Source: Sambucus nigra
Taxonomy: Eukaryota; Streptophyta; Magnoliopsida; Dipsacales; Adoxaceae
DNA length: 64,000 bases
NCBI GenBank assembly: GCA_949130495.1
Contig: CASBWL010000040.1
Span: 3,400,674 to 3,464,673, forward strand
Reading direction: 5' to 3'
The notes below the pieces were generated by a model that was not told where the DNA came from, ran no database searches, and saw only the letters and a list, made by a program, of their open reading frames with translations. Shown here in pieces: positions 35,976 through 49,500 of the stretch; within the stretch, counting starts at the first letter, position 1, and every line of letters begins with the position of its first letter. Made by a program: the position numbers and the translations under genes.

Positions 35976-37250
35976 CAAGGAAATTAATAGTCCTCGAGTA
36001 GGAGAAAGTCCTAGTAGATTTTGTCAAACGCAATACATACACAACATTAAGTTCAGTATATTAGAAACTTCATATCCGAACACATGACATAATTTAGAGA
36101 TACTAAGAAATTACCTATTCAAATTCTAGCCATTATTTATCTTACTAAAAACTAAATGCAACTCTCAAAACCTTTCTTGCATAAAGACACGTCAATTGAA
36201 ATATTAACACCCACTCATGGAACATAAATTGCAAGTGGCTCTGGAGACTAGGAACAAAAATATGTCTGTGAAATAATCAAAAACTCGGCCACCATAACAA
36301 AAAATAGAATTGTCAGCGTGGAAAACACGAATGCCATCATCATTATCGTCTGTCACAATGCCCGTTTGTTGATCTGGGGACCTAAAAAGAAAAAAAATTT
36401 ATTTGATGTATTGATTTAGTAGTTTATGCATACATGTGGTTATCTCACTTTATATTGTGTAGCAGGTTCAACTGAACTTACCTCTTTGCATCAAACACTC
36501 CCTCGAGCTTCTCTCTGATGAGCTGTGAGAACCAACACCAAAACGGGGATATTATCAATTTGAAGCATTAAAAGTAAAGGGTAATTTGACTTTGTCACCC
36601 CACTAAATAACATAATTAGAATTTGGTACCATTTTACTTATTTTTAGATTTTGGTATCTTTTCTGTTGCTAAATGATCAACGTTCCCATAATGAAGGTAA
36701 TAATCAACAACGAAAAATGTACACAAGTATAAAAACAAAATCAAAGTGGTACTAGAGTAATATAACTATGTCAAACGTAACGTATCAAAATCAAAATTAC
36801 TCAAACTTGTAAGGTAAACTGTACTCTAAAAGAAGGAACTTTGAGTTGATAATAGAAGCTATAACTTACGGCATTTATTTCTAGAGTTGCGATTTTATCG
36901 ATGACCTATGAAATCAACACAAGAGATGAGAAGCAATTAAAAAAGGAAACATATAGTAAATAATAATCAAAAGTTTTTATTTTAATATACCCCTTTGAGA
37001 GATTTTGCTACCAGGCTTATGCCCGTGACATTTGGCACGAGTGTACTTGTTTGTAGAGTATTGTGTCGTGGTGCGCTCACGATAAGTGTATTGCATTTTC
37101 ACGTGTCATGCTTTTAGTATGCAATTTTTTATAATTCAAAATTTAAAATGCAGCGGTGTATTTTAATTCAAATACAAACTTTTATATTATATCAAAGTCT
37201 ATTTTTTTTATTGTAATGATGTATTTCATATTAATGTAGACTTGTAATGG
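35971..37250 (-). repeat. Inverted duplication, copy 2 (fuller copy)
   Basis: Reverse-complement partner of 845-1810, retaining all three exons of the gene fragment described separately and about 40 bp of the neighbouring LTR C end. The right boundary falls where the partner meets the LINE. Confidence 0.8.
36204..36905 (-). pseudogene. Unidentified gene fragment with three phase-consistent exons
   Basis: The minus-strand exons are 36870-36905 (36 nt), 36482-36522 (41 nt) and 36204-36381 (178 nt, ending in TAA). Each is bounded by AG acceptors and GTAAGT-type donors. The phases join exactly: 12 codons, 13 codons plus two bases, then one base plus 59 codons including the stop. Pieces read VIDKIATLEINA, LIREKLEGVFDAKR and GIVTDDNDDGIRVFHADNSI, then FCYGGRVFDYFTDIF. 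I do not recognise the family. A second damaged copy lies at 845-1810 in the other orientation. The coherent phase means it derives from a real spliced gene. Upstream exons are not visible, so it is a fragment, probably carried by a transposon. Confidence 0.65.
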
Positions 37251-37255
37251 AGATA

Positions 37256-39087
37256 TATAATAGGGAAGTTCTTAGTTGTCGAAGCACAATAAGGGACTAG
37301 ATTTTGCCACATCACCCACTAAGAATTAAGGGGTTCGGATTATTTTCATTTTTAAAATTTTGAATCTTTTAAATTCCCCCCCCTCATTTTTCACGGCCAC
37401 TTCGTTTTAGGTTACCACAAAGAAATTGTTTTGTTGAAATAAATATTTGGGTTTCAAGTTATTGTATGCTACTTCCATTTTAATTTTTGTATGCCCAGTT
37501 TCTTTCCTTTTGTATTTCTGTGAAATTTGTTTCCTGTTTCAGCTTATGAGCATTGAGAAGCTAAGTTTTATGTATTGCAGATTTCACACTCCAGATGGTG
37601 CACTGGAACTTGAAAAAGAACCTAAACTAATCATGTTTTTCTAGGTAATAGGTAGGAATAGCTGTTATGAACAACATAAGAAGTTTTTAATTGTTTTTGC
37701 GTGGCTCTTACTGAATGGGAATAAGGGGATGTTGTTTGCCCTTCTCTAGCAGCCTTTGCTTCTTTCCATTGGTGAGTTTTATTTGTTTCCATTAGTCATT
37801 CTCAATTATTTCGTACTCCTACAAACTTGGTTACCTTAGGAAAAGACTGGAAACAAGTATATGGTTTAATTGTGCTTACAATGCAAGTATTCACCTATCA
37901 ATAAAAATACGCATTGAATTTCTAGAGCATAGATGTAGACAGAGTAAGGCATTCTAAACGAATTTCGGTGAAACTCCACTCACGAGTTTTTGTAATAATT
38001 GAAAGCCCTGAGAATATTCGAAGCATGTTGGAGAGAGAAAGAGTGTTTATATTAAATTGATTCATTAACAATTGGCATGAACTATATTATAGATAGACAT
38101 TTTGTCATTGTAGATAGACATTTGTTGTTAATCAGTTAATTTTTTCTACTTTTTTGTCAGATTACTGTTCATTATGCTGACGATTCCGTTAACACCAACT
38201 ATTTTGTTATTAAAATCTAACAAGCAGATTGGATGGCGTAACTGGAATAGTCAATTTTATTGGATGTTCCCTCTGTTTTTTACTCACAAGGGGGAAATAA
38301 AATGAGGATTTTTATTGTCATTCAACTAGTATGCATTATGTATTTTGTTACTAGGTTCCTGAACTAATATTCTATAAAAATAATTGATCCAGAGGTATTT
38401 GTAGATTTTAAGAAACTTGGAAATGGAAGGGTAAATGTTTAAAATGATTTGTTATCATCCATCTACCTTTTTCCTATATTTCTGTTTAGCGTATTGTCTA
38501 TTTTTGTTTGAGCCTGAGATTTGTAATATATATTATTTGTTTGGTCCACACGCATATAAAAAGGTTTAAATATGCCCAACCAACACGATGATTTTTTGCC
38601 TTTGATCATGAGTGTACTTAATAGACTAATAAAGCTTACTTTTAACAAAAAAAAAAGTTGGTCCCTAGTGTTGATCATGAGTGTACTTAATGGTACCTAA
38701 TGCTGATCACAAATTCTAATAGATTATTTCTGGACCACAAGTTGCATTTGCTGAAGGTAAATGTTTTATTCCCATTTTGGTTCTTTCAATTATCATTTAA
38801 TGTTGATAACTTTTAAATTTATGGATTACATGTTTGATTCTTTAAAATGGTGATTTGTCCTCATGTTAAAAATGTTGAAACTTAAGTAACCGAATGTCAA
38901 TAAATTTACCATGAACTTTTACAAAATGGTTGTTTTGTACATATATCGTGGTAGGGTTTTCACACTTTGTAGACCAATTCGTATTTTTACAAAATATTTA
39001 TTTTCAATTTCAATTCTTAGTATGTGAACTTGGCAATGCGCATTAAAAAGTGTTAAATTTACTTTTGAGAAAAATTCATCCCTGCCA
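37256..39087. other. AT-rich DNA with one possible exon
   Basis: 37542-37644 (plus) follows a T-rich tract ending in TTTCAG and reads LMSIEKLSFMYC, then FHTPDGALELEKEPKLIMFF. It could be a relic exon but no family was recognised. Otherwise nothing was seen. Confidence 0.4.
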
Positions 39088-39107
39088 TTGGCGTGGGCAT
39101 ATACTAG
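39088..39107 (+). mobile_element. Possible Helitron 3' terminus (plus orientation)
   Basis: TTGGCGTGGGCATATACTAG with an upstream GCC/GGC inverted repeat resembles the minus-strand end at 2342-2385. The next base is A, not the usual T, which weakens the call. If real, the element ending here could carry the gene fragment at 36204-36905. Confidence 0.3.
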
Positions 39108-39111
39108 ATAT

Positions 39112-40650
39112 GATGACTTGAGAAAGATAGAGAATTTAGCTCGATTTTGGTTTCATGCTCAAACTTCTTTTGATTCATAAGATATGATGGCATGCTTTCC
39201 ATGTCAATGTATTGGTATTCAATTCAACTAGGGACTTGGCTATGTATTGTCTATGTACTGGTTTGGGTTGTGCTTCTGAAAAAAGGCGAGCATAACCATG
39301 GGTTAGGAATAGTGTGGGAAATTGGTAATTCGAGATGGAAACTAGTTTTGAGTATCCTCTATTGAAAATTTGGGTAGAATATTTCGATAGTTAATATTAT
39401 GAGTCTTCCATAAGTACTGTGAGGGTTATTTGGTGAGAGGTGAGATTATTTGTGAGGAGAAGATAAAAAAGTTCTTCCAAATTCGTAATTTTTCAATATT
39501 TAGTGACATTGATCTTGATTGTCGAATTTTATTCATGTCCATTCTTTTCTATTTTCTACGTTTGGATTGCCATTGTTAGTGTAATTGGTTTCTTGGTCAC
39601 CGAACCCAAGTCAATGCACTTCCACACAATAAATTGGCATCATAACTAGGTTGCAAACTTAAGGTCGTTTTGATATGACCTCCAAGATAAAGTGTGATTT
39701 TGGGAAGTCTGGCGGCAAGAATAATTATGGAATGTGGCAAGTAGAGGTGATGAACATCCTTGTCAGAGAGTTTGAACCAAGCATTAAAAGGAAAGTCTGA
39801 CACAATATGTAGGCTTGTTCCAAGTCAAGGGGTCACCACGACATTGAGATAGTTGTGTCATGAGATTGGGAAAATCATTCCCGATTGTCCAAAACGTAAG
39901 GAAGGTAATGGGAAAAGACAAGGAGAAGGTTCAGGAGAAGTCACTATTGAAGCAAACGCCATGGTGACAAGGTTGTAACAAATAGTGGAGTTATGAGGGC
40001 CGTGACAGATTCTCTTGTGGTGTTTAAGGGCACCAAGGAGAAATTCATATGTTCTCCAAGGGAATACTTAATAGGTGGAGCTATTGTGGTGCTCTCTATA
40101 GTGAGTCTAAATTCGCATTTTAGTTCTTGGCAATGGAGTAAGCACGCGAGGCTGGCTATATGGCAATAGTTGATATTTTAAATCTCAATTGGTCTGGGGG
40201 GGGGGGGTACACAATGTTATGGAAGGTGAAATTCCCTTTTGATAATGCAACCGAAATTGCAGAGGGAGGCATACTTAAGAGGACAGACATGACGTTGCCT
40301 TCAAGGTCTCTTAGTGCCACTGTCATAATTTATTTGTGTTAATTATGCTTTCATGTTCTTTATTTGAATTGCCATTGTTGGTGCAGTTGGTTTTTCGCCA
40401 CGAAAACCATAATCCATTGTGCATTTCATATGTTTCAAGAAACTTCAATGGATAACATGAAATTAATAAATAAAGAACTTAAACAATTTTGAATTCAATG
40501 TCCAGATAGATGGTCTTCATTTGTGTGGTTTCCATTACATGGATTTTTCATTAGATTTTTCAATCCTAACTGTCCTTAGTGTTGGACAGCATCCCATCCA
40601 TATTATATTGATTTGGGGACACTCCAATATATGCTCATTGATTAGGATTA
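39112..40650 (+). pseudogene. Relic of a second copia element: possible LTR, PBS, Gag and protease traces
   Basis: A PBS-like TGGCATCATAACTAGGTT (usual TGGTATCAGAGCTAGGTT, initiator Met tRNA) lies at 39635-39652. Just after it the plus strand reads SGGKNNYGMWQVEVMNILV, the copia Gag start ('GKNDFGLWRVKM--LLVQQG' type). Further on, HIERDCPKRKE-like zinc-knuckle text (about 39880) and protease-region traces (around 40060-40290) appear with many stops. A phrase of about 50 bp beginning TTGRATTGCCATTGTTRGTG occurs at about 39565 and 40365. That suggests LTR ends on both sides with a large internal deletion. A run of 12 G lies near 40196. Confidence 0.55.
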
Positions 40651-41223
40651 TGTAATAACCCTCACCTTTATGGGAAATTAAATTCAATAATTAAGTGCGA
40701 TTTAGGAATTTAAGAAATTATTGTGAATAGTAGATTTTGGAGTTTTCAAGGATTTAATGGTTTTTTATGTGTATTATATTCACTTTTGGGCTAAGTAAAC
40801 GAGTCGGAGTATTTTATTGTATGTCGCTGTTGGGACAATCGACAAAGGACGATATTTTAATTGCAATACCGCATTAAGTGTGTTGGTTTTTAATAGTGAA
40901 TTTGCGGTCAAATACCTCGGATAGAAATTCCGATTTTGCGATTGGTCTCGGAATGGCTGAGATAGTCAGAATAGAGTATCCGCAGGGAATTAATTAAGTC
41001 TCGAGAATATTTGGATCCGTTTGGACTCGTAAGTGAGTAAACGAGTCGTTTTTGGGGTTTAAGGGGGTAAACCCTTTTTCTCCCTATTTAAAGAGGGAAA
41101 GGGGGAGATAAGAGAGAAAGAAAAGAGAGAAGAGAGAGAGGAGGAGAAAAAAGAGAAGGAAAAGGGATATTTTGGCCAAATTCTTCCAGATTCGACTGAA
41201 GGTCGTCGAATTTTATCTTCTAG

Positions 41224-41239
41224 GCAATTGTTTACTTGC
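41224..41239 (+). other. LTR hairpin, degraded copy (A, 5' LTR)
   Basis: GCAATTGTTTACTTGC. One arm base has changed (G to T) relative to the 3' LTR copy at 57673-57688, where the stem is perfect, so the mutation arose after insertion. Confidence 0.65.
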
Positions 41240-42386
41240 TTTATTTACTTTTGTGCAATTATCTCATATCATAGTTGGTAAATATATGATTTTGGGTTAT
41301 AACCCTTAAAATAAAATTGGGAAAACTTAGATACGAGTTTACATATTCATGCAATGTAAACTCTTAATGATTTCTAGTATTAAAACCATGTTAATGGAGT
41401 AATAAATCGAATTGAAATGGGAGAAATGTCAAAACTAGGGTTTTTAGGGTTTTAAGATCCAAAACCTAAGAAAGTAGTTTAACATCCCAAATTTATGGAA
41501 GAATTAGTTGTAAATCAGTATTAGGATGTTATTAGGGTTGTTGGTTGAGACTAGAAACGCTTAAAATTGAGTTTGGGTATTTTGGAGATTGAAAAATTGC
41601 CCAAACAGTGCCCCTCGTGCAGGCCGAATCAATTCGGGTCTAGACTGAATCGATTCACTTAAAGGGATCTATGTTGCTACAGTGGGATGAATCGATTCGG
41701 ATTTAGACCGTATCGAATCTCCATGAAGGACCTGTTTGTAGAACACTTTCCGAATCGATTCGGATTTGGGGCCGAATCGATTCGCGATTTGGGCGAATCA
41801 GGTTGGCCAGTTTTTCTCCCTTAAGAGCTTGGGGAGTTAGATTATCATTACGGTATTTTATATGGGGTTTTCGGTTATGATATTGGGACTCCTAAATTAT
41901 GTTTTGATGTTAAGAAAACCTTTAGTTGGAAGAGAATGCCTTGGGTTGGAGTAGGGCATAGCCCAGGGAACGGACAAAATTATAATTCGGGGAAGAATAA
42001 TCCCTAGGATATTTCAGTGGGAATTTAGGCCTATATAGTTATGCGTATAGTAAAACATAAATATATCGAATATGGTTGGGAAAATCCTACGCGATTAATA
42101 GGATAAATGCCGGAATATAGATATTCATTCACTTTGTGTGAATTGGTATAATTTTAGATATCCAATATATCCTTAGATGGGATTAAGGTATTTATTATTT
42201 ACCCAAGTTAGGGAATACTTTGGGCATAGTATCATGAGTATGTGGAATCACGAATATGATTCTTTGACAGAATCTTTGGGATTATGGGTCATCGCTATAT
42301 GTGATTAGCAATTATGGCCATTTATATATTCGAGGAGGAATGTATAGTGTATATATACACTATGTGATTAAAGCATATATATTATA

Positions 42387-42430
<44 letters not shown>

Positions 42431-43014
42431 GATGGTACATATATATGTGAAGCATACCCCCTCTAATGCTATCATTGGGAAGTTGCGCGATGAGGGTGAG
42501 CACCCTGGCTCGAGGAGCAGAGTGTGGATATTCCCCATGTCATAGTCGTCCATGTTCTTAATATGTGATATACATTTTTGGGATGAGTCGTGGTGGGTAT
42601 GTTTCATCTCATTGCCGGTTAGGAGCTATGACCGCTTCCCGGACGTTGTGTTATATATTTTGACCACGAAATAGGTGTCGTTTAGTCCTACCGGTGGTCC
42701 ATAGTTTGCTATGTGTGTCGGGAACTGGAAGATGATAGCATTGAGAGACAGCATCCTCAAGTGATAACTTGGTGGGATGGTTATTAAATTGGTATATAGT
42801 ATATTACTTGTGAATGAGAACAAGGTAATATATATCTCTATAAGAGTAAAGAGATAAAAGAAATGAATATATAATAAACCACAGTCCGGGAGATAGATTC
42901 AGATGTATACTATGAAGATGAATATAGAGTAAACCTCAGTCCGGGAGATAGATCCGGATGTATATTTCAATATGAGTATATATATATGTATTATATAAGT
43001 ACTGAGGGTCTAAT

Positions 43015-43103
43015 GGATCTCGACGATCAACCTTGCCAAGTAGTAGTGTATCGGGGGGGTTCCTTGTTTAGATTTCTCTTTGCGAGACACCCCACGCACG
43101 AAT
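43015..43103 (+). repeat. Shared block, copy in the A 5' LTR
   Basis: Core AGTAGTGTATCGGGGGGGTT, then CCTTGTTTAGATTTCTCTTTG and GAGACACCCCACGCACGAA. Recurs at 45732-45822, 46233-46321, 51509-51600 (minus) and 59440-59525. Confidence 0.85.
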
Positions 43104-43368
43104 ATGGCATAGGGTTGAGACTAGGGAGAAGTTGAGCCCTTAGTACTTGGGTTGTTTAGGATTCGATAAGTCGGGAGTGATGGATTAGTTAGGCACGGTG
43201 GCTTGACTAGGATGTTCAAAGGGATGCGCTAGGTGTGCTCTATTATTAGAGAGGTGAGGGGTATCTCATGGGAGTGCGATACCAATTTAAATATGAGATA
43301 AAACATATTTTCAAAAATAAATCATTTATGCACTTGCTAAATATTTTCAAAACTCGGGCTCTAACCCG

Positions 43369-43412
<44 letters not shown>

Positions 43413-43857
43413 AGACACAGGGACGCCTGGATGACACTTCTTGCGAGTCAGACGTTTACTGCAGCAGCTGTGGATGCATGCAGGTTCTCGATAGACGCTA
43501 CTATCCTTGTACTCTAGATAGGAGGTATTGTATGAACATTCGGGTTAATAACCCAAGTGCATTTATTTATTCTTTTTACCTCCTTTTAGTACGGATTCGA
43601 TTTGGTTGTAATATATTTGGATCGAGTGTTTAGTTATTTTATTCCATTTTCGTTTCATTTATATAAACTGTGTGGGTGTGTAATTGTACGGTTTGGTGAA
43701 ACAGAGTAGTTAAGTAAAATTTTGACTCCAGCCTAATAGGTTATTAGTAATCAAATTGGTTTTCGACAGTGATGGTGAGAATGATCCAAATGCGACTCCT
43801 GTTTTAATTTGATATAGGAGTGATCGCCCGGTATTTCAATAGGCGAGTTGTCACAGA

Positions 43858-43875
43858 TGGTATCATAGCATCAGG
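43858..43875 (+). other. Element A primer binding site
   Basis: TGGTATCATAGCATCAGG, two bases after the LTR. Matches TGGTATCAGAGC, the complement of the initiator Met tRNA 3' end, with one mismatch (T for G). Confidence 0.85.
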
Positions 43876-45731
43876 TTCTAGTGTCCTTAGGAATCTGTGC
43901 GCGCATACTACGCTTTCAGCGTTGCTCTCGATTTGTTATAAAGCCTTATGATTAGGATTGTTGATCCCTCTTATGAGATTTTGTTCTCCTCCCATAGTAT
44001 AAGATTATAGAAAATCTTTTGCGTGCTCGCCAGAGGTTTGTGCGCTAATCGAGGAAGGGTGACCAAGGAAGGACGTGATGAGGGGAGCAGGAGGTGGGGT
44101 TTATTTGGAGCTGTAAGTGAAGTAGGGGATGGGGACCGTAGTAGAGGTCACTTCCTTTGTGATTTTTGCTAAGGATTATTGCAACAACTACTAAAGTATA
44201 GTAGTTATGGGTATCCAAGTACCGGTGTAGTAAAAAGTGGTACTCAAGTTGAATTACCCTGTGAAGCTAAGGGTTCGAAAATGGTCTTTGAGAAAGACCA
44301 TACGTTAAATTTAGGTGCTGCAAAGTAAGGGTAGCATACCCCGGGGAAGTGGAAGGCTCGAAAGCTTTGTCTTAGAGCAGGTATGGAAATACCCAGGTGT
44401 GGAAATTTGAGGAAAACTTTTCACTTGTAGGAGGATTGTTGAAGTGGTGAAAATGATGGTCACCACATATGGGGGGTGAGTAGGATGTTTTACCCTTAGA
44501 GAACTTTTACTGATGAATATAACCGTTAGTTCCTTTGGTTTGTTAGAAATGATGGTAATTCCATTTTAAATTATTCACATAAGGATCGGCCAGAGGCAGA
44601 CAGTGCATAAAGAGTGATATAGAGAAGTGAATCTTGTACCTAGGTGAGGAAAGTACAATGAAGAAAGAGTCCTTCAGAGAAATGATAGGGTCACTAGAGA
44701 AGTGTTGCTAATATGTACGAGAAATGTGGGTGTGTTCATGTTCCCCATTGGTGGACATCCACCCGGGGAACTTGTTGAACGAGGGCTGTTGAGACCGGTT
44801 GTGGAGTTTCCTTTTAATGAAGAATTTCAGAGGACTAGTAAGATGATTGTTAGGATCGTGGCTATAGAGTCCGAGATATTGATAACTTTATCATGGTCAG
44901 GAAGGCCAGTGATGAAAATAGTGATGTGGAGTGCGGAACCACACGGTTAGTCCTTTCCCGGTAGGAATAAAGGACAAGATTAAGGTGCCTGGGTGGGGCA
45001 TAGAGTTAAGAAAATTTTGGTTCAGTTAGGGCAAGTGTACCAGGTCCAAGTACCATTTGGAGTAGGTAAAGGCGAGGTTGTTGTTATGAGTTTAACCTCA
45101 AAAGGAAGAGGTATAATTGGTGTGGCTAGATAAAGTCGTGGTGTTCGCTAACCCTAGACTCGTGTGTGTAATTTGAGTTTTGTGGCGGTCTCGATAACAT
45201 TATATAATGTAGGCTTATGTGTTTTCCGCAGTAGCGGAGTTTTATTTTTCTTCATTCGCTATAAAAGCGGGTGTTGATATTTTGTATGTATATCAGGCTG
45301 GTTATACTCGTATTATATGTGTTATACGAGTATAGTAATATTATGAGTATAATATCTTATGGTATTATCGGAGCGATAGCATGCTATAGATTGTAAGATT
45401 ATTGTGTCCATGGTTCCTGGATGGAACAGGTTGTTATTACGATATCTCACCTGGATACAGGTTGAGTTCGCCTTTATTATTATGGGTAAATGGAACTTCG
45501 ATGAGCAGATGTTTCATTTTTATGATTTGAGTGTGTGGCGACCTCATAGATGTGATTTAAGGCCCGCAGGATTTATTATTGAGCTATGAGTTTAAGCTCA
45601 TTCTTGGTTGCGCAAGGACTTAATATTAGTACGAGCGCTTTGTGGTGTGGTACTTAGTTAGAGATAGGAGTTGAGACCACCTTTTGTTGGAAAGAAGGGA
45701 TAGGATTATCCTGGTTGAATATTTGAAGTTA

Positions 45732-45822
45732 ACGGACCTCCACGACCGACAAAGATAAGTAGTAGTGTAATTGGAAGGGTTCCTTCTTTGGATTTCGCTT
45801 TGTGAGATGCTCTGCGCATGAA
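45732..45822 (+). repeat. Shared block, first copy in the A body
   Basis: Contains AAGTAGTAGTGTAATTGG, AGGGTTCCTTCTTTGGATTT and CGCTTTGTGAGATGC. Most diverged from the LTR copy in the G-run. Confidence 0.8.
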
Positions 45823-46232
45823 CCTTAATGACGCCGGGAGTGGAGAGATGTTATAGGATGCAAGGATGTTGGTTTTGTGGAAAAGTCTTATAGTGTGAAT
45901 AAAACACTATAGACTATGAGTCATGTGATGACCGTATGCTTAGAAATGGAAGTGCTATGGAAAAGCACCAAAATGTTTCTCTCACCGAAAGTAAAGGTGA
46001 GGCAATGTAAAGAAAAAAATTGATTCAAGTCTTGGGGTTAGGCCTTTATGAGAAGGCAAATTTTTGGAGGAAGTATGTTTTGGGGTATGGTGTTCGTAAT
46101 GCTTTACAGAGAGTTGGCGTCTCGATTAGTTAGATTTTCCTTTTTGTCTAGGTGGAAGGATAGAATTGTGGAAGTACTTTAGTATATTTGCGAGGTAGGA
46201 TTTAGGACGTCCCGCTGGTGTGCCTTAGGCCG

Positions 46233-46321
46233 TGATATCTCAGTGACCGACGATGCGAGGGAGTAGTGTAACGGGAGGGTTCCTTGTCTCTATTTCGCTT
46301 TGCCAGATGTCCCATGTATGA
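46233..46321 (+). repeat. Shared block, second copy in the A body
   Basis: Contains GGAGTAGTGTAACGGGAGGG, TTCCTTGTCTCTATTTCGCT and TTGCCAGATGTCCCATG. Confidence 0.8.
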
Positions 46322-46531
46322 AACCAAGCTAATGTCGGAAGTTGAGAGAGGCCTTAGGCACTAGGGACATACTTAGGATTATATTCGTTTTGAGTAGGTA
46401 GGACAACGCATAGACCGTAGCATTATTAGGATGTAAGTTATGTAGAGTTAGTAGCGTCGTTATAGGAAGATGTTGAGAACTAAACCACAACAAGATTATT
46501 TAATTAATCCGAAGGACAATTGAATTTCACG

Positions 46532-49500
46532 GGTGTGACACCCCGCCTAATTAAATACCGGGCGATCACTCATTTATTAAATTAAAATCAAGGTGAACTG
46601 TTGGTTCATTCTTAGCATCACTGTCGTGAAAATAAATTTTCCAATTTAACACCCTAATTAATTAAGCTAAGTGTCAAAATCATATTTAAACATTACTTTC
46701 CAAATTTTATTTTGAAAACAAGATTTAATTATTTACAACAAGTTAATATATAATGAATCACAGCACAATAATCCAGGAACATATAATCCAAATAATTTAA
46801 CCATACGACAATGGAATCCCAACATTTAAAATTTAAAGTAAAACATCCAAACCATAATAAATCCCAAAGTATCAATACTACAATACGGAATCACAATGTC
46901 CAAATAAAATAGCTAAATAATGCAAAGGGAGACACATGCCCCAATAACTGAGAATACTAGAAGTGGAATCAAGTAAATGAAGACGTCTAAGCAAGTGGCC
47001 TGCAACTCCCACCTAAGCTGCAGCGCATTCCTTCTAAGGGATTCTAAGCAAGACGCCCCTGTGGCTGGGCACCTGTAATATATACATATATACATAAAAG
47101 ATAAAGAGAAATAGAAACGGGTCAGAGCCCGATAGTGTATATGATTTAAAAATTCGTTTAGAAAGTATTTAAATTAATTACAGGCCAATGCAACAACATA
47201 TTAGTGCGACACTCTCTTGAGAAAATTCTCACCTCTCTTCTAATGTGCACACCTATCGCACTAACCTTCCCAGCGGTTTATCTTATCATATATCGCACTA
47301 ATCTTCCCCAATGATTTAATTTATCTTAGGTTACTCGCTAGATTTAAAACTGAACAACATCATGGTTTAAAAGGATACTTTCTTTTAGTAACAAAACTCT
47401 CATTTTAACTTCATTGATTAATAAAGTTTTCCAGTGTCATATTATACTTTTCAAACAAGTATTTCCGATTTATAGTCAAGATTCATTTCTCACTTGCCAT
47501 AACACAGTAAACAGTTTCGAATTCCCGAATCTCATATATATATTAAATACTCGTATAATATATATATTCTAACAGCACCCCACATAAAAACTATGGTGCG
47601 GGTATACTCTGCTATCCAATCCCCGTATCACTCACACTAAGGCAAATACAAGTTTGGAATCACTCTCGAACTGTATTAACACATACACAAACAATATTGA
47701 GGCGAAGCATAGATTTCAAGTCTCTAAGAGGTCAGTACATACCCTCACGTCTCTTAGGACCGTCTGAACTATCGATTCGATAGCCTCTACCAAGAATATC
47801 TATCTTCTAGGGTACGAATCAATATCCCCCATAAGGCACACGAGATAAGATCGTCCCAGCGCGGTAACCTCAGGGATAGCAAGTAGCGCGGGCATGATTT
47901 TCACATGTATATAATATATGCATACACAATCATATAAATATACCACTTTTGTCATATCAATTTAGGTTCATCCCACAACCCATAATCACAACATTTATCC
48001 TTATCTTTCCATTATTTATTAACTCGTATAACGGTTTGTCTCTAACTTTAATTCGAAGGATTTCCCAATTTACTACGCGACCCTCATGGATTCTATCCTT
48101 CCGAATGTACAATTTAGTAGGTATACATTTATGCTCTAACGTAACTCTCTTACATGTCTCGCCCCTTTAATAAATACTTACATTGTCCCTTATGTTAAAT
48201 ATCCCAAAAATATAGATTTCGCCTTAAATTAAAGGTCCCTTATTCCTTAATGAATCCTACTGGTCATCATTATCTCCCAAACTATTTTAACAAGGATGTC
48301 TAAGGAGTTTTCTTCATTTCGAATCAATTCAACAGTTTTAAAAGGGGAACTTTAGTCTGCCAGGAGGGGTCAATCGATTGAGGTTTGGGGCTCGATCGAT
48401 CGAACCTTCGATCGATCAATCAAGCAGGTATGCAAATTCTGCAGTTTTGCAGTTACGGGTTTCATCTTCTAACCTCAACCAATTCCATATTTTTCATCCC
48501 CAATCGTCCCAGAATTTATACTACTAACATTATATCATCATATTATGTATTTCCTACGTAAAGTATGTAGATTTCTATCACTAAACATGGATTAACAACC
48601 CAAAATTCATATAAATATCAAGAACCCTAGGAATCTCTTAAACATGGTTCTAACAAATCTTTTCCAGAAATGCCTTCTTATAAACATCATAATTTCGTGG
48701 TTTAATCCTCTACATGACAAAGGGTTTCCAGAATATCATTTAAATCATTACTACATGAAATTTCCTATCTCAAATTGGGTTTTTTCTTCCATACATCACA
48801 CCCTAATCATTCCTAAAATAATGTGAAAGATGCATCAACGAAATAAGCAAGATAAACACTTGCCTCGGATTTTCGGTGTTCTGTTTTGGTGCCGAATTTG
48901 GTGTGGTTGCGTTCCCCGTCTCGCGATCTACGCGTTGGCGGTGGTGGCGGTGCAAACGGATGGGTTTTGAGCCTTGGAATGCCTTGAGAGCTCTCTCCTC
49001 TCCTATGGCCGTTCTAAGGTTTTGAATTCTTTTAACCCTAGAAGATAACCTAAACATCTGATATAACCCCTTTAATTTTCGTGGGTTTAATTACCCAAAA
49101 ATACAAAATGACTAAAATGCCCTCCCAGGGTACTAATTAGGCCTAAAAACGCCCCGAGACCCAAACTATACCGCCGGGTACACTTTTTTGACTATCTCGA
49201 CCCTTCCGGATGCGTTGGCGCACTCAAAATGACCATACGAACAACTTATAAAATATTCACTTTTATTTATCAATTTTTAGTCCCGACGCGACACGGGGCG
49301 CGTCCCGACTCAAATTTCCATAATTGCCATTTTATTCACACGTGACAATTTTATAAAAATAAATCTCATATATTTCTATACTCATTCAGTAATATTCAAC
49401 TAATAACATGTTTCCAATAATTACTAACTCTCGTCACGCTAGTAAATATTTAAATCAACATTCCGGATTAAAATTAAATTAATTTACCTCAATTAAATTT

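Larger units (their letters stand above)
40651..43855 (+). repeat. Element A 5' LTR
   Basis: 3205 bp. Contains the TATA-like CTATTTAAAGAGGG (about 41089), a GAGA-rich leader, a one-sided-mutated hairpin at 41224-41239, a cluster of GAATCGATTC palindromes at about 41625-41810, (TA)n tracts at about 42386-42427 and 43370-43408, and a copy of a block of about 88 bp at 43015-43103. It ends GTTGTCACA. Confidence 0.9.
43876..46526 (+). other. Element A body, left part, noncoding
   Basis: The leader matches that of element B (GCATCAGGTTCTAGTGTCC, CTTTCAGYGTTGCT). No frame longer than about 80 codons exists and no Gag, RT or integrase motif was found. Two copies of the shared block occur in the same orientation at 45732-45822 and 46233-46321, about 500 bp apart. 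Element B entered at ACGGG 46527-46531. Confidence 0.75.

Noticed and set aside
43268..43633. 121-codon ORF in the A 5' LTR
   Set aside because: Runs through a (TA)n tract, and the 3' LTR equivalent is open only in part (59904-60092); no protein family recognised.
43858..43875. tRNA-like sequence TGGTATCA... as a tRNA gene fragment
   Set aside because: It is the complement of a tRNA 3' end directly after an LTR, i.e. a primer binding site; the same applies at 53771-53790 and 39635-39652.
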